Positions 1-13,474 are shown, numbered from the stretch's first letter. The stretch: 64,000 bases of DNA from Combretum micranthum (GCA_024138025.1 JAMXBD010000170.1:310001-374000), one strand, 5' to 3'. Notes: generated by a model not told the origin, from the sequence alone. Numbers and translations are program-made.

Positions 1-1127
1 TACGCTATCATGACATCTTGTATTTGCTTAGGCACCATTTGATGGACCAACCATTGATTGAAAGTGCCTTTGGCCAATTGAACGAGACATCTGTTTTATG
101 CATTATAGCTTCTCCCTTTTCTTGTAATTTTACTTATTTAAAACAAAAATCCAAATTTCATATAAATTCAAGATATAAACTCAATAATTTGCAATTTATA
201 AAATTCTAAACACAAAAAAATTTAAACTAAAGAAGTTTAGATAATACTGGGAGCCACATACAAGTTGATTCACAATTTCAACTTTCTAGGGGACACAATT
301 CCTTGTCGATATTTCACTGGCCAAAACGCAACTATAAACATCAATTAGTTGTGGTGCAAAGCTAGGAATGGTTAACGTGGTGGGGGTAATTGTATCAAAG
401 AGATATGAAAGTTAAATGGAAAAGAAAAATGGTCAACTAATTGAAAATTATAATAGACTTACTTTTCTTCTTATAACTAACGTTAGACATAGGTGTCTGT
501 TTCTTCCTAGTTTTACAAATTTTTTAATTTGGAAATAGATTCATGAAGCATATAAAAAGTAAATGACTTTTATTAAACTTTAACCACCGTCTATTTGTTA
601 AACCTTTTGTTTGTTTTTAATTTGCTAGAGAGTCATAGTCAACAGTCAGGGAAATGAAAATGACATCATGAAAGGAATGAGAAATGAAAAAAAAAAAAAA
701 AAAAATCCATATGCTGACTCTACCTATCGCATTTGACTACGTAAGCACTCTTTTTCCTTCTTTCTCCCTCCTAAGTTGGATACCTTTCCCCCTTACAAGG
801 TTAGACTTGAATAAAATACCTAAATTACGTATTGCTGAGGTAATTGAAATAAGAGTTCTTTATTTGGTTTTATCAGATTAATTCAGATTCTTGAAAAAAC
901 ACGATTAACTATATGATTTATAATATGCATACTAATCTTTTAACAAGACCAATTAGATTCAACTTGTACTCTCTATAATTATTATAGTAATTATAAAAAA
1001 AAAACCACTTGATGTTGATTATGAAAATATATATACTGATACTAAAAATAAATTAAAATTAAATCTACCTTATATATATATTTTTTGTGAATTTAGATAC
1101 TATTGCTGGAACTTTTACACTTCTATA

Positions 1128-1233
1128 ACAGTACCCTTCAACTTATCATCTAATATCAGATATAATAATTATAGGAATTAACAGTACCCTTCAACTTATC
1201 ATCTAATATCAGATATAATAATTATAGGAATTA
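1128..1233. repeat. Perfect 53-bp tandem duplication
   Basis: The 53 bases at 1128-1180 are repeated without any mismatch at 1181-1233. The unit begins acagtacccttcaac and ends aggaatta. Two copies only, so this looks like a recent local duplication rather than a satellite. Confidence 0.95.
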
Positions 1234-2262
1234 ATATGATGAATATTATAAGAGTTAGAATAATGGTTGGATATCCCTTTGATGTGAGATGTGACTTTAG
1301 AAAAGAAAAAAGAATCACATTTTATCTTTCACACTATTACTTTACCTTTTAGGAAAAAACAAGATAGTAAACTTAAATATAAATATGAATAGTTAATGAT
1401 CTTATAATCTAGTGACATCTTCCTGTTGTTTCATTCGAGAAGATTTATGTTTGAATCTCATTTTTTCAGTTATAATTAGCCAAAAAAAATATTATAAATG
1501 TGAATAGTGGTTTTATTGTTATGTTTCTTTTTTGGCCATCAGTGGTTTTATTTTTATAACCTGCCAAAACCTTAGAGACCTGTGGGAAATGACCAAACCT
1601 AACTCTAGATATGAAACGAATGGAAATTCCGTATGTTGAATATGTGCACAAGATTTGACCACATCATCAACTCTGTCTCTCTTTCTGTTTCTCTCACTTC
1701 TGTCTTCCTTCCTCCCTTCCTTCCCCTTTCACATGTGGGTTTTATGGCAGCTAATCGTGTGGTCAAACCCAACCTCCCCGTCCCTTCCTCCGTCCTCATA
1801 TCTATGAGATCCATTTTATCGGACAACCAACCAACCAACACCACGACCAATCATATCCTCACCCCAATTTATGTATCATGAATCTGATTGGGTTATCCGT
1901 ACTAGGTCTAATTAACCAGTCTACTCTTACCCATATGGGCCATATTTACTAAAAAGAATTTTAAAAAAAAATTAAATATTTCATTTGTTTATCCTGTTAA
2001 TATAATATTTTCAAAGAAAATCAAATGTATAAAAGAAGAAAAAACTTTTCAAAAACGTATTAATTTGCTAAAAAATTTACGATGCTGTGATGATTACATA
2101 TAATTTTTTTTAACGGTGATTGTACCCATGAATTTTTTTACATTAATTTTTTTTATAATTAATTTAATTTCGAAGTTGATTCATTTCTTAAAATTCCCAG
2201 ATAAAAAAATTATAATTTCCATCAATTGGTGATATATTCTTAGATGTATAATTATGGGTTAA

Positions 2263-2474
2263 AATTGTTTTAAAAGTCTAATTAATGTTAATGTTAATAT
2301 TGATTGTATAACAACAAAAATGATAAAATCAATAACAGGAAAGATTAAAATTCAAAACTTTTTAATCTTTTTTTAATTGTTTTAAAAGTCTAATTTATGT
2401 TAATATTGATTATACAACAATAAAAATGATAAAATTAATAACAGGAGAGATTGAAATTCACAACCTTTTAAAAA
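2263..2474. repeat. Diverged tandem duplication, 112-bp period, in the desaturase promoter region
   Basis: A segment starting aattgttttaaaagtcta at 2263 recurs at 2375 with an offset of 112 bp. The copies share the block around aaaatgataaaat and aataacagg, with scattered substitutions and a small indel (one copy has an extra atgtta). It ends about 135 bp before the TATA-like box of the next gene, so it lies in its proximal promoter. Confidence 0.8.
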
Positions 2475-2610
2475 AAAAAAACAAATATGCAGGGAAAATC
2501 ATCAACATTTTCTTATTTATTATTATAACCGACCAGTAAAGGCACCTAACACAACTTTGATGTGAAAAAAAAAAAAAAAAAGCACTGTTCCATTTGCATA
2601 CTAGGGAGAA

Positions 2611-2620
2611 CTATATAAAA
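2611..2620 (+). promoter_or_regulatory. TATA box of the desaturase gene
   Basis: The sequence ctatataaaa fits the plant TATA consensus and lies about 230 bp upstream of the chosen start codon. That leaves room for a 5' leader of roughly 200 bases containing a CT-rich tract. The transcription start is not directly visible. Confidence 0.6.
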
Positions 2621-2691
2621 GGGACAAGCATCAACAAACAAAACAACTTGGTCATTAGTTCTGTGTAGTGGAGGAGAGAATCCCTCGAGTT

Positions 2692-2736
2692 ATCTCTCTC
2701 CTCTTCTCTTCTCTCTCTCTCTCTCTATCTTTCTCT
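2692..2736 (+). repeat. CT-rich microsatellite in the 5' leader
   Basis: An almost pure pyrimidine tract of tctctc units sits between the TATA-like box and the start codon. Such tracts are common in plant 5' untranslated regions. It may vary in length between individuals. Confidence 0.85.
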
Positions 2737-2848
2737 AAAACACAAATACAAAACACAGGACTACTTTTGTGCTCATAAAGCATTAAAGTTTCTATCTTTA
2801 CGCTAATAGAGATTGAAAGGAAGAATCTTTCACATCTGGGTCATTCCA

Positions 2849-5800
2849 ATGGCGAGTTGGGTATTATCAGAATGCGGTTTAAAGCCTCTTCCTAGAATCT
2901 ACACTAAACCCAGAATTGGTTTTCCTTCTAATTCAACATTTTCTTCAAAATTAAGACCTGTACCTGTTAAATACACCCCGCAAGTTTCTTGCCTTTTCAC
3001 ATTAAGGAACAGTAGGAAGAACAATAATTGGTGTTTAAATGTGAGTGCACCACTTAAAGTGGCATCCATAGGTGAAGAAAAAGAAGATGGAGTCAAGTTT
3101 GAAGGAATTAAAGAAGAAGAAGGAGAGAGCAGTGGATTTGACCCCGGTTCTCCACCACCATTTAAGCTGTCTGATATCAGAGCAGCAATACCTAAACATT
3201 GTTGGGTTAAGGATCCTTGGAGATCTATGAGTTACGTTGTGAGGGATGTTTTGGTTGTGTTTGGTTTAGCAGCTGCTGCTGCTTATTTTAATAATTGGCT
3301 TGTTTGGCCTCTTTATTGGTTTGCTCAAGGGACTATGTTCTGGGCTCTTTTTGTCCTTGGTCATGATTGGTAAGTTTGTCTCTCTTCAAATTTTACTTAC
3401 TTATACCTTATCTTTTGCTAAATGTATTTTATTGGCAAGTTAGAATTGGTGTATTGGGAGGCCAGTGCTCATACCAATCAGGACAAGAGTGTTGTTAAAG
3501 ATGTAGAAATGCGTGTATATGCTTGTAGTATGACAATTTTTAGATGTTAAGTTCGATGTTCAAGTCTCTAAATTGGGCTCCGCTGAATTAAATTTTTTGT
3601 TCTTTTTCCTCTGTTAAAAAAGTAGTAGAATTTGAATCGGTTGCTTGGTAAGTACAAATAATTTTGTCAAATGTTGTTTTTAGTTGTAAATTATAGGTTG
3701 ATGTTTAGCTTAAAAAAAGTTATTACATAAGCTTGATGTCAAGCAAATTTGTTGAACTTGTTTTCTTCTTAAGAATTAATTCGGTTGCCACTTCATTTCT
3801 CTAATATATTTTCATTTTCCTTACGGTTTTCATATTTTTAAAGCGACTTTTTTCACAGTTTAGTCGGTTGTGTGAAGAAAGTAGGAAAAAAAAAGTTATA
3901 TCTGAAATTTGATAAGAACTAAAAACCTAGTTGCAGGATTTGATACTCTGGTTTCAATTTCTACTCCAAAATTTTGTATTTTAATTTAGAAGAAAATATC
4001 TTAATGAATAGTGACTGAGAAACATCATATGATAACTGATTGCTTTATGCAGTCTCATCCTCCCTGTCACATTTACCAATAATTCATGAACCATCCACCA
4101 ATCTTTTCATGTCTTGAAGGTGTACACGATTTTGCATGTAATATTTTTTTATATTTGTCCTTTATTTTTTCCTATTTATTATTTGTTTTGGTTTGCTGTG
4201 TTTTCAATGATGATGTTACTACATTTAATGATGTTGTCTTTTCTTCCTTGGTGTACATTGATAGATTGTGACTCATGGTTACTCTTCTTTCTTTTCTTTT
4301 TTTTTTTTTTTTTGCATGTTCAGTGGTCATGGTAGCTTCTCAAATAATCACAAACTAAACAGTGTTGTTGGACACATCTTGCACTCTTCAATTCTTGTTC
4401 CTTACCATGGATGGTCAGTATTCATCTGCTCTTCTTCCCCTAAGTATCTTATATTTTGTGAAATTTATCATGTTATTTGTTACTTTTCTTTTTAATTTAA
4501 TTTGATTTGGGTGATTGTAGGAGAATAAGCCACAGAACTCACCACCAAAACCATGGTCATGTTGAGAATGATGAGTCCTGGCATCCTGTAAGTCTATGGC
4601 TTCATTTCTGTTAAGTAATTTGAAATCCTTTAGATTGTACGACCAGTATTTTTTTGGTGCAGTTTAATGTCTTAATTTCGTAAATTTATCGATTTATGAG
4701 TTTTGTGATAAATAAATCAAATTAGGTAAATTAAGTGGAGCTGTAGATTGACTACGTTTATAGATTATGTATTTAGTCTGAACTTCTTCAAGAATCGTTT
4801 TCATTAAGTCTTGGTCAATGTTTTGTACTTAATTATATGCTGTATGTAACTAGAACTTCTGAAATTATATACCTTGATTGAAATTTACCTTATTCCTCAA
4901 ATTTCAGTTGTCTGAGAAGGTATTCAAGAGTTTGGATAGTATGACAAGATTGTTGAGGTTCACTCTGCCATTCCCTATGCTTGCATACCCTGTGTATCTG
5001 GTAAGGATTTTGTTTCTTCTTATGATCCTCTTTGGTTTCCATAAGATTTATATGGTAGTTATGTTTCATGCATGTGATGCTGATTTGGTTGTTGTTTATA
5101 AACAGTGGGGTCGAAGTCCAGGCAAGAAAGGTTCACATTTTGATCCTAGCAGTGACTTGTTTGTCCCAAGTGAGAGGAAAGATGTAATCACCTCGACTGT
5201 ATGTTGGACTGCAATGGTGGCTCTTCTAGGTTATTTGGCATTCGCAATCGGTCCTGTTCAATTGCTCAAACTTTATGGGATTCCTTATGTGGTACCACCC
5301 TTGTCCTTGTCATTATGTCATATCAATCGTTTTCCTTGTTTTGTTAGTTGGTGTAATCAAAATTTATCGATTGTTAGTTGCTGATAATTGTAGCTTATTG
5401 ACATTAAATGGTGGGGAGGAGGAATAATGATTTTGTTTGGGGCACTGTAGTTGCATCTAATCACTTGTCATGTTTTATGCAGTTATTTGTTACATGGCTG
5501 GACGCAGTGACTTACCTTCATCATCATGGTCATGAGGAAAAACTTCCTTGGTATCGTGGAGAGGTATGTTTCTAGCTAATCCTCATAGGATCTGTTGATT
5601 CTCGTAAGATGTGTTCAAATCAAACCAATTATGTCTTTCATGTATTGAAGCTCAAATGTTGTGTCTGTAATCAGGAATGGAGTTATTTGAGGGGAGGGCT
5701 AACAACACTTGACCGTGACTATGGATGGATCAATAACATCCACCATGACATTGGAACTCATGTGATTCACCATCTCTTTCCTCAAATCCCTCACTATCAC

Positions 5801-6089
5801 TTGATAGAAGCAGTGAGTACATAACAAACTATATCATATATGCTGCGTTTCCAAGGAGATTTTGCTTTCTCCCTCATGCTTCTAACCTTGTGTGTTGATT
5901 TTGTTCTAACAGACTGAGGCTGCTAAGCCGGTGCTTGGGAAATACTACAGAGAGCCAAAGAAATCTGCACCACTTCCATTCCATTTGCTGAAAGTTCTGT
6001 GGAAGAGCATGAGAGAGGACCATTACGTAAGCAATACAGGTGATATTGTTTATTATCAAACAGATCCCGATCTCCTCAGATCAAAATAG
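2849..6089 (+). CDS. FAD7: Plastid omega-3 fatty acid desaturase (FAD7/FAD8 type)
   Basis: Converts dienoic (18:2, 16:2) to trienoic fatty acids on plastid membrane lipids by adding the omega-3 double bond. Exons by GT-AG junctions: 2849-3369, 4324-4413, 4521-4587, 4908-5000, 5106-5291, 5483-5563, 5675-5812, 5913-6089. They join to 1353 bases, 450 residues, with no internal stop, and the internal exon sizes (90, 67, 93, 186, 81, 138) fit the conserved family pattern as I know it. The three di-iron histidine boxes are present: HDCGH (about 172-176, its Cys codon split by intron 1), HRTHH (208-212) and HVIHH (375-379). The N-terminus ([11 protein letters not shown]...) is Ser/basic-rich and about 90 residues precede the conserved core, as expected for a transit peptide. 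There is no C-terminal ER-retrieval signal, which argues against FAD3. The in-frame leader upstream of 2849 was rejected because family members start [13 protein letters not shown]7 and FAD8 cannot be told apart here. Confidence 0.97.
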
Positions 6090-7861
6090 TGGTGAGAAAA
6101 GAGATTGTAAGGTGGTGGTGGTGGTCGTTCTGATAACAATGACATAGCCTGCATTGCTGCTGCAAATAAAGGATTCTTTGACTCCATTTTTTCCTCCATA
6201 TTACATTTTATCTTCCTAGCTGGAGGATACATTTTGTGCCATTCATATGCGCGGTGTCCTGACAATTGAAGAAGGTGCTGCCCTTGTTGATGTTATGTCT
6301 ATTTTAACTCTTTGTAGCAGGCAACAGCTATGTTAGTTGATGAAAGTCCAAAAATGTGTAGCTGGATGTTATATAATTACATGTATGAGGCAAATAGAAA
6401 CAATTTCAAGTATAATCAGCAATGGAAATATGTTTTTTACATGTTATTTCTCATATGAGGTGTTTGTGATGGATGGGACATTAGTGATTGATGGGGACCT
6501 TGGATAGATATGCACAAGAGGTGTAGTCTCTGTTTTCAAACGTTTGTGGCCACTGAGAGTCTTTTAGCTTTGGGTATGATGCTGATTAGTCTCCAATTGG
6601 AAAATGGCTAGTACTGCAACAAGTTGACACCCACCAGCTACAAGACAACATGCACTTAAATAGTCCCTCATCCACATATTTGCAACTCGTGACGTGGTCG
6701 ACCCATATCCAAATAGGAAAAGGGGAAAAGAGTTTAGAAGAAGATTTTAACTGTCTGGAACTTTTTTAATCATCAATTTCTGTAACTGTGACATGTTATT
6801 TTGCAGTTACAAGCTGTAGTAGTAACTCCTATTGCGGGATGCGGAGCAAAATATGGCCCTAATGTTTATAAATTGCATAAATTTAAGCAAACATTTATGT
6901 GCTGCAGAGCATACTTGTGCATGTTTTACTTTTGATTTCTGGCTGCTAGAAGCAGTCGATTCAGTATACTAATCGTAGGAGCACTAAACCTAAGGAAAAC
7001 GTATGGCTCTGAAACAGCTTGTTTTAGAGTTATCGAGCTCAAGCCTAAGTTCTTGAAATTGAGGTTCGAAGTTGACTCAATTACAAATCGAGCTTATTTT
7101 AGTTGATAATTTTTTTCAGCTTAAGTTTGGTTTATTTTTCATTTAAATTTTTTATTTTTTTATTTTATTTTTCATACCTAAAAAAAAAAATTAGTTGTTG
7201 AATTAGTATACTTAAACGCTGAAGGGAAAATAATATTTTAATAAAAATTTATAAAATACCATCCAGTAAAAGATAATCTTAAATCAGGACCATTAAATTG
7301 CAATGAACCTTTTTTGTCATCTGTTGAAAGACAAGTCAATACCTTGCAACATGCTAAACAAGTTCTATGTAGACACATCTTTTGAAGAGACATTTAACTT
7401 GTTTTTTGGGTTATTTTTTATTTGGCAATATTTTTATAGTTTTTATTAAAATATTTATTTTTCCTTGATATACTTACATATTAATAATTTTTTTAATTGT
7501 ATATTGGAATATAATTTGTCATAGATGTAAAACCCACAAGACTATTGATGAGCTTGTTTAAAACTCTTAACAATAAGCTTGTTTGCAAGCTTAAAACAAG
7601 TTATTCATAAGCTGGCTTGCGAGCTTAAATCAAAAGTTGAGCTGACTTGAGTTTGAAGTACTCTTGAGCAACTTCATGCGTTTGCAGCTCATAGATAAAC
7701 ATTCAGGCCTGGATTGGTAGCGAAAGTAAGAACTTGGAGTCCAAGAAGTATAAAGCAATATGTAGAAACGGAAAAACTACAACTGATTGTAGAATTTATG
7801 CAGTCTCCACTTTTGAACATCTACCCAAAAAATTATTCAACAATGACCTGTTTAACAACGA
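6090..7861. other. Convergent intergenic region with 3' UTRs and a MITE-like patch
   Basis: This lies between the tail-to-tail desaturase and isomerase genes. The first 350 bases are presumably the desaturase 3' UTR; an aataaa at 6165-6170 is a possible poly(A) signal. From about 7014 to 7690 the DNA is rich in aagctt/gagctt words in both orientations (for example gagctcaagcc near 7037 and aagcttgtttgcaagctt near 7576), which suggests a decayed hairpin-forming MITE. I could not define its ends or a target duplication. Confidence 0.45.
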
Positions 7862-10800
7862 TCAAACGTTATTCACAGAAAGCACTGCGTCGATGAAGGA
7901 ATATATCCTGGACCTATCCTTCTGAATTCCATCCGGGGCACAAATGCCACTACTAACATCTATTCCATTGGGTTTGAGTGTAGAGAGTGCTTCACGAACA
8001 TTGGTGGGAGTAATCCCCCCTGCCAAGAGCCAACCCTTTTTGCTCTTTACAGGTGGTAACCTGAACTTGGACCAGTTGAATCCTTTGCCACTGCCAACAA
8101 TGCCAGTATTAGGAGGAAGAAAACAAATATGATAATTGCAAATATGCCAATGCAATTATGATAAGATTCAAAATGCCTTCCAATCTCATAAAAAGGGCGC
8201 ATGCAAAGCAGAGAACTGGAGTTTATGTCTGACCTAAGTTAAAGTAGCTATCTGTATTTTCACTGGGGATGCAACATTTAGATGTGCCCTAAGAGTTTCT
8301 GGCACAGAAGTATTTCCTTTTCATCATGCACTACGGTTATTAATATTATAATTGTTGAATGCAGACCATTTCATCTACTTATCTGCATATAAATATGCAT
8401 GGTCAAATGTTTTATTAGGTGGCCACAAACAAACATATTAGCTTCCACGGGTAATCTTCTGAAGCACTTGGTTATTTGATATCTTCAATGAAAAGCTGCA
8501 TATAAATAAATGCACGTGATCATATATGACATCTCACATTTTAGTGACACAAGTAAAGGAATTGGACCGTCATGCACCAAGGCATGCTGTTTCACACAAG
8601 CAGGGGAGTGCTGTGAGCAATCTGTCCTTCCATTACATATATGCCAACAAAGTATCCCAATGAAAATACAAGAAAGACAAATCTTCTTACCTGCCACCTT
8701 TGGCACTGTCCACTAAGATCCAATCTATTTTAGATGACTCTTCATCAGAAATCTGATTCAGAAGGGCACCTTCTTCATTTGCATGAAGAACATAAATTAT
8801 TGGCTTCTCAACCACCAAAATTGGAAAGGCACTGCGAGAACCATTCCCATGAAGCTGCACTACTTTAAAACATTACAGAGATTACAAAATAGTCATTCTC
8901 CATGCAAGGTATCAGGAACCTAATGAATATATACCTGGAGAAGTTCAAGATCTGCTGCATCAGAGGCTCTCAAGATTGTGTCTACATCATCATCCACAAA
9001 GACACCAACTGGATGTGCTCCATAATCCCTTGCAACTTTTGAGATTTCCTTAGCAGTTGGAAGTGATACAGAACGCTTTGAATTAGGCCAAATAATCATT
9101 CCAATATAGTCAGCACCAGCTTCAGCTGCAATAGCTGCATCCTTAGGCGATGTGATTCCACACATCTTTACCAAAGGCTGATATTTTTCAAGTTCCTTCT
9201 GAGTAGGTAGGTCTTCCTCTGGGAGTCCAAGTCTGCATAAGAATGTTCTGCCACGTTGTGACCTTAGCCTGACTGAGCAATTTTTTAATACATTTGAACC
9301 TGCAAAAGCATCCATTAAGTGCATGGCTTCTCTCTTATCACATAAAGCCCAAAACAAAATATATTAGATATTCAGCTGATTGTAAGCCATATGACCATAT
9401 GAGAAACATTTTTAATATAAGCAGGAGCAAATAGGAGAAATTTCGCACAAATCTGAACTTTGGAATTGCATTTTAGATTATGATGAATATGCTGACTTTT
9501 GAGTAGCTGACCGAGAAGGCTCAAAAACTCAAAGAACAAGCGTTCGGGTCACACCTATGTTTTGGGTTCGTATGGAACACAGCAAAAGTTCAACCTCCTA
9601 TTGTTATTTTTTGGTGTAAACCTAACAGTAAGAGAACCTCAGAAAAGAGCATAACAATAAAAGATAACAATAAAAGATAAAATATTGACATATATTATCC
9701 TCCAGGATATAATTCCATTAGAGTAGGCACCAATCCTTGTTGAAAGAATATGATCCTTGTCCAGTGTGTCTCGTTTCCCATGTTAATAAAATATCATCCA
9801 ATATCAAGTTATATAGGTATACATATATATAAAGCCAAAAACACGGACATACACGTATTTACAGACACATTCAAATTTCTGATGAATGCAGCTTAAAGTA
9901 TGAGCAGCTGAGGAATTGAACCACAGGGTATAGTATGGTAAAGAAACAACTAACAACTACCAGTAGTCTGCCTCCTGTACAAGTTTGCAATGTTGTTGGG
10001 CTGAAAAGTTTGTGCTGCTAACCCTGCAAATAAATAGAGAAAATGTTCAAGCAAAACTAAAAATACGATGGTAATTTAGGTATTAATGAAGATATGGATC
10101 TTGATAGGGAGCAAAGTTCCATGTAGCTGAACCCAACCAATGGGGATTAAAAGGATGACAATTAATCTTTTATAACACATTCATAAAGCAAATAAAATTG
10201 GGGTAATTAAACAAGAAGAGCTAGAGCTTTATCAACCTTTTCAGATTGGATTATATTTTAAAAAGCCACTTGAAAAAGCATTTCCATCTTAAATTGTCCA
10301 CTAATGCATATTTATGTGGTAGTGCCTCCACATGGTGTCCTAGACATTGGAATTCTAACAGACTTTGATGGAAGTCCTTTGAACAAATGTGAAACGTAAA
10401 TCCTAAAGCAAGAAAGATTAATAAAAACCATACCTTCCTGGGTAATCCTCCCCAGACAGTGCAAAAATTTACTGTAATTATCAGGTTTTGACAAGGCTCT
10501 CAACAATTAAGGGGGGAAAATGCTAGAGGCAATCATCAACTGTTATCTTAAACTTCAACTTTAAAGTTGGCAATTCCTCATATCCTGTTCTGATCCGCTT
10601 CTATATTCTAAGTTCTAACTTGTATCAAATTCGGGAGGTTTAAGGAATTGTGTCAAGTTGTGTCATTTTCGAACTTGGGTTTTATCTGTGCTGTCCTAAC
10701 TCAAATTGAGCTCAAACATTTACCAGGATAACTTGAACTGCAATACAAAATACTCCAAAACATTTCACAATTCATCAATAAAATGCACAAGTAATAAAAC

Positions 10801-11241
10801 TTTTTTTTTCCTCATTTCTTTTGTTATTTGGACCAAATTTTCATTAGATTAAACTGAAGGCAGAAAATTTGTCTATTTCATCTCAATGAAATCGAAATTC
10901 AAGCAAAACCCATTAATACACTCTCTTCATATGGGGCTACTCTTACAGTCCCATGACGGTCCGTCCAGTCAGATGTCGGATCATTGAAATCCCCATTACA
11001 TTAACATACAGCCATCTCGATGGAAAGACCATGAACTGGAATAATAACGATAAGAAGAAAGATGAATTTGATTTTAATATCATTAGTTGAAGAGGATAGA
11101 CAAAACGAAAGATCTAAGCTCTCTTGGGACTTTGAACAAACATAGGATGTGCGTTCGCAAATTGAATAGAAATTGGATAAATATTGTAAAGAAGTAAGGT
11201 GCCAGTAGGTCAGTGATTGAGCAAGACTCACCTGAAAGCAT
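7862..11241 (-). CDS. PAI1: Plastid phosphoribosylanthranilate isomerase (TrpF/PAI)
   Basis: Isomerises N-(5'-phosphoribosyl)anthranilate to the carboxyphenylamino-deoxyribulose phosphate, the third step from anthranilate toward tryptophan; the plant enzyme is plastid-targeted. Coding exons in reading order: 11241-11232, 10023-9961, 9299-8935, 8854-8691, 8090-7862. All introns are GT-AG, and the 831 joined bases give 276 residues without a stop. Exon 1 codes only for MLS plus one base. The TIM-barrel core starts at about residue 66. Expected catalytic residues are in place: Cys71 in KMCGIT and Asp195 in WILVDS; LLAGG (222-226) and DVSSG (245-249) are the phosphate-binding end. Residues 1-65 are the likely transit peptide. 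The long open frame running upstream of 9299 was rejected as coding because a good acceptor (ttttgcag) and matching phase place the junction there. No TATA box stands out upstream. Confidence 0.95.
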
Positions 11242-13474
11242 GTTTAGGCGATGTACGAGAGTCGGGGTAGTGAATTAGTGAGTATTCGTTAGAATTTTGA
11301 ATGTGCAGGGAAGGTCGTCTTTTTAGTGATTCCCAAATTTTACTGTGTGTTTGGCAATCCAATTTACCTGCAAACTAACCGAAAGAAAGAGAAATGCACG
11401 GGAAGGGCAGAGAGTAAAAGAAATGAGAGGGAAGGGGGAAGGAAGTTTATATTTTTTGTATGGATTGTTAGTATGGAAATAAAATAAAATAAGATAAGAT
11501 AAAATATTGATATGAATAGATTAAAATAATTAGAAATTTTTAATTTTATCTTTATTTTTTAGGGTTACTTATGTTACTTTATATTGGATTTTCTCCATTT
11601 TCGACTAAAAATAGAGAGGAAAAAATGGGCATCATATTTCTTTCTATATTATCTGATTTCTCTTCTTGTTTCTTTCATTTTAGGAATTCAAACATCGATT
11701 ATTTTTTTTTTATTTCTACCTTACCAAACATAGTGTTAATTCGAACAAAATGTATGGATATTTTAACTATATCCAATATACTTGGGTCATGTATTACTAG
11801 CATAATAGCAGACTAAGTGTACTTAGTTTTAATTTGTGATAATTTATTGCTTGACTTACAATTTTGATAATTTAGTAGTTGTATTTTCAAAAATGTACAT
11901 TTCAATGTCTTTTATTAAATAATATTTGATGAATGTTTACTTTGTTAATAAAATAATGGTAGGTAAGTGCTTAAACTTTTAATTTTTAACAATTTTTTGG
12001 CAATTTAATATAACATCTTTAGATTAAAGCAATTTTTAGCTAAGTGTCTATCATTGTTTTTTTCATCAAAATAAATATCTGTAAAATAGTATTTAATGGA
12101 GATATTGAATTGCACATACTCTAAAAATATAAATATTAATTTGTCAAAATCTAAAAATAAGATATTTAATTTCCAAAAATTAAAAGTACAAACATTAAGC
12201 TTGCCTTATCCCAATAAGACTTATTCAACTGGTAAATTTTAAATGGATATGGAGGAATCACAACTAGAAGTTGAACCAAATTGGGTACATCTACTCATAG
12301 GGCAGCATTGTATGTTGTGTTGTTTCTATATTTTAAGGGATATGCAAGTTTTAAGGTACTTTCTATCAACTTATAAAAAAATTATTATATAATATTATTG
12401 ATTGGAAAATAATATTATAGTTCTCCTTTTTAGGTTTTAGTTTTAATATTAATTAAAAAATGAAAATGTAATAAACTTAAAGATAGACAAAAAATAAAGA
12501 AAATGATATTATCGATTTCTTATTTAGAATTATGTTCCTTTGTTCATATGATTCCAAATGCCACGAGGTCCATTAGATACTCTTAACTAGTGTCTAAGTC
12601 AAAGCTAGCTTGGTGTAGCCATGCAAGTTAATTGTCTTAATCGCTTATTCTTATGTGGTTTGCTCAATATTGGTATCATTTTAATTTCATCAACTTATAT
12701 ATGTGCAAGAGAATAAATGATTGAGATGTAAGCCGAGAGAGGCTACTTTACATAGATGTGGCGGTAGGGCCTTAGACATTCATGAGAGGATTATCCCTCT
12801 CTATAGGAGAAAAGGTTCCTTGATGCAACACACCTACCTTTCATTCATTTAGATTGGCATCTCATCACAGCTTTCATGTTTCGATTGGAGCCAATAAGAG
12901 AAGCGCCTGGTGGAGCAACGCTCGACTATATGTGAAGGTATACTCAGATAACTTGATGATATAGAAGCTGTACCAAGGCTATTCTAAGGTACATGGTAAG
13001 TCATAAGCTAGTTATTGCAATTTTTTTTCCATTTCATGTATAATCTTTCCTTAATTGAATGTGTATATTGTAATGTAGTTTGGCTTCATCCATCAGTTGC
13101 CTCACATGGAGTATGCAAACATCCCATCCGAGAGCCACAAGTTGGTAATATGATAGGTAAGCTCATGTGGGTTACTCTAGATGACCTATCGAAGCCTACA
13201 GCTCCAACCGACAATAAGGATGACTTCGCACAACCTCAAAAAACTTAAAGAGGTCATCATAGACCATAAGGAAAGGCTAGAATAGGCGGTGACTTCTAGG
13301 TTTGCCCAACTTGATATAAGGGACAATCATTGATGTGGTCATTAGTGAAGATTTACAACCTTTAGAGCCATGCTCCATTTCATATGAGATGCTTCTAGTG
13401 TAGAGCTCTGGAGCACACCTTTAGACTCCACCAACTCCATAGAGAAGACTGCATCACCAACTCTTAGCAATGAT
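11242..13474. other. Intergenic DNA upstream of the isomerase gene
   Basis: The first 200 bases include the isomerase 5' leader and promoter, which is pyrimidine-rich on the gene's strand (about 11390-11450). From 11.45 to 12.55 kb the DNA is AT-rich and featureless. From about 12.58 to 13.47 kb the composition is more balanced with short open stretches on the + strand, such as 13015-13248, ending in multiple stops. This could be a decayed gene or transposon fragment, but I do not recognise it. Confidence 0.5.

Larger units (their letters stand above)
1..2610. other. Intergenic DNA upstream of the desaturase gene
   Basis: This stretch is AT-rich with many A and T runs and no credible coding region; short open frames near 18-209, 684-881 and 1605-1881 show no recognisable protein and no matching splice structure. 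A more mixed-composition patch with pyrimidine-rich tracts lies at about 1640-1880. Two tandem duplications are listed separately. The last few hundred bases are presumably the promoter of the downstream gene. Confidence 0.6.

Noticed and set aside
2813..2848. Earlier in-frame start for the desaturase
   Set aside because: The added 12 residues are not seen at the family N-terminus, which begins [10 protein letters not shown]; the leader is better explained as 5' UTR.
2899..3096. Antisense open frame over desaturase exon 1
   Set aside because: Shadow of the transit-peptide coding sequence on the other strand.
12700..13250. Possible remnant of a plant-mobile-domain type gene (a stretch reading LDWHLITAF near 12852)
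   Set aside because: The similarity is only a few residues, the frame stops soon after, and the rest of the domain cannot be followed.
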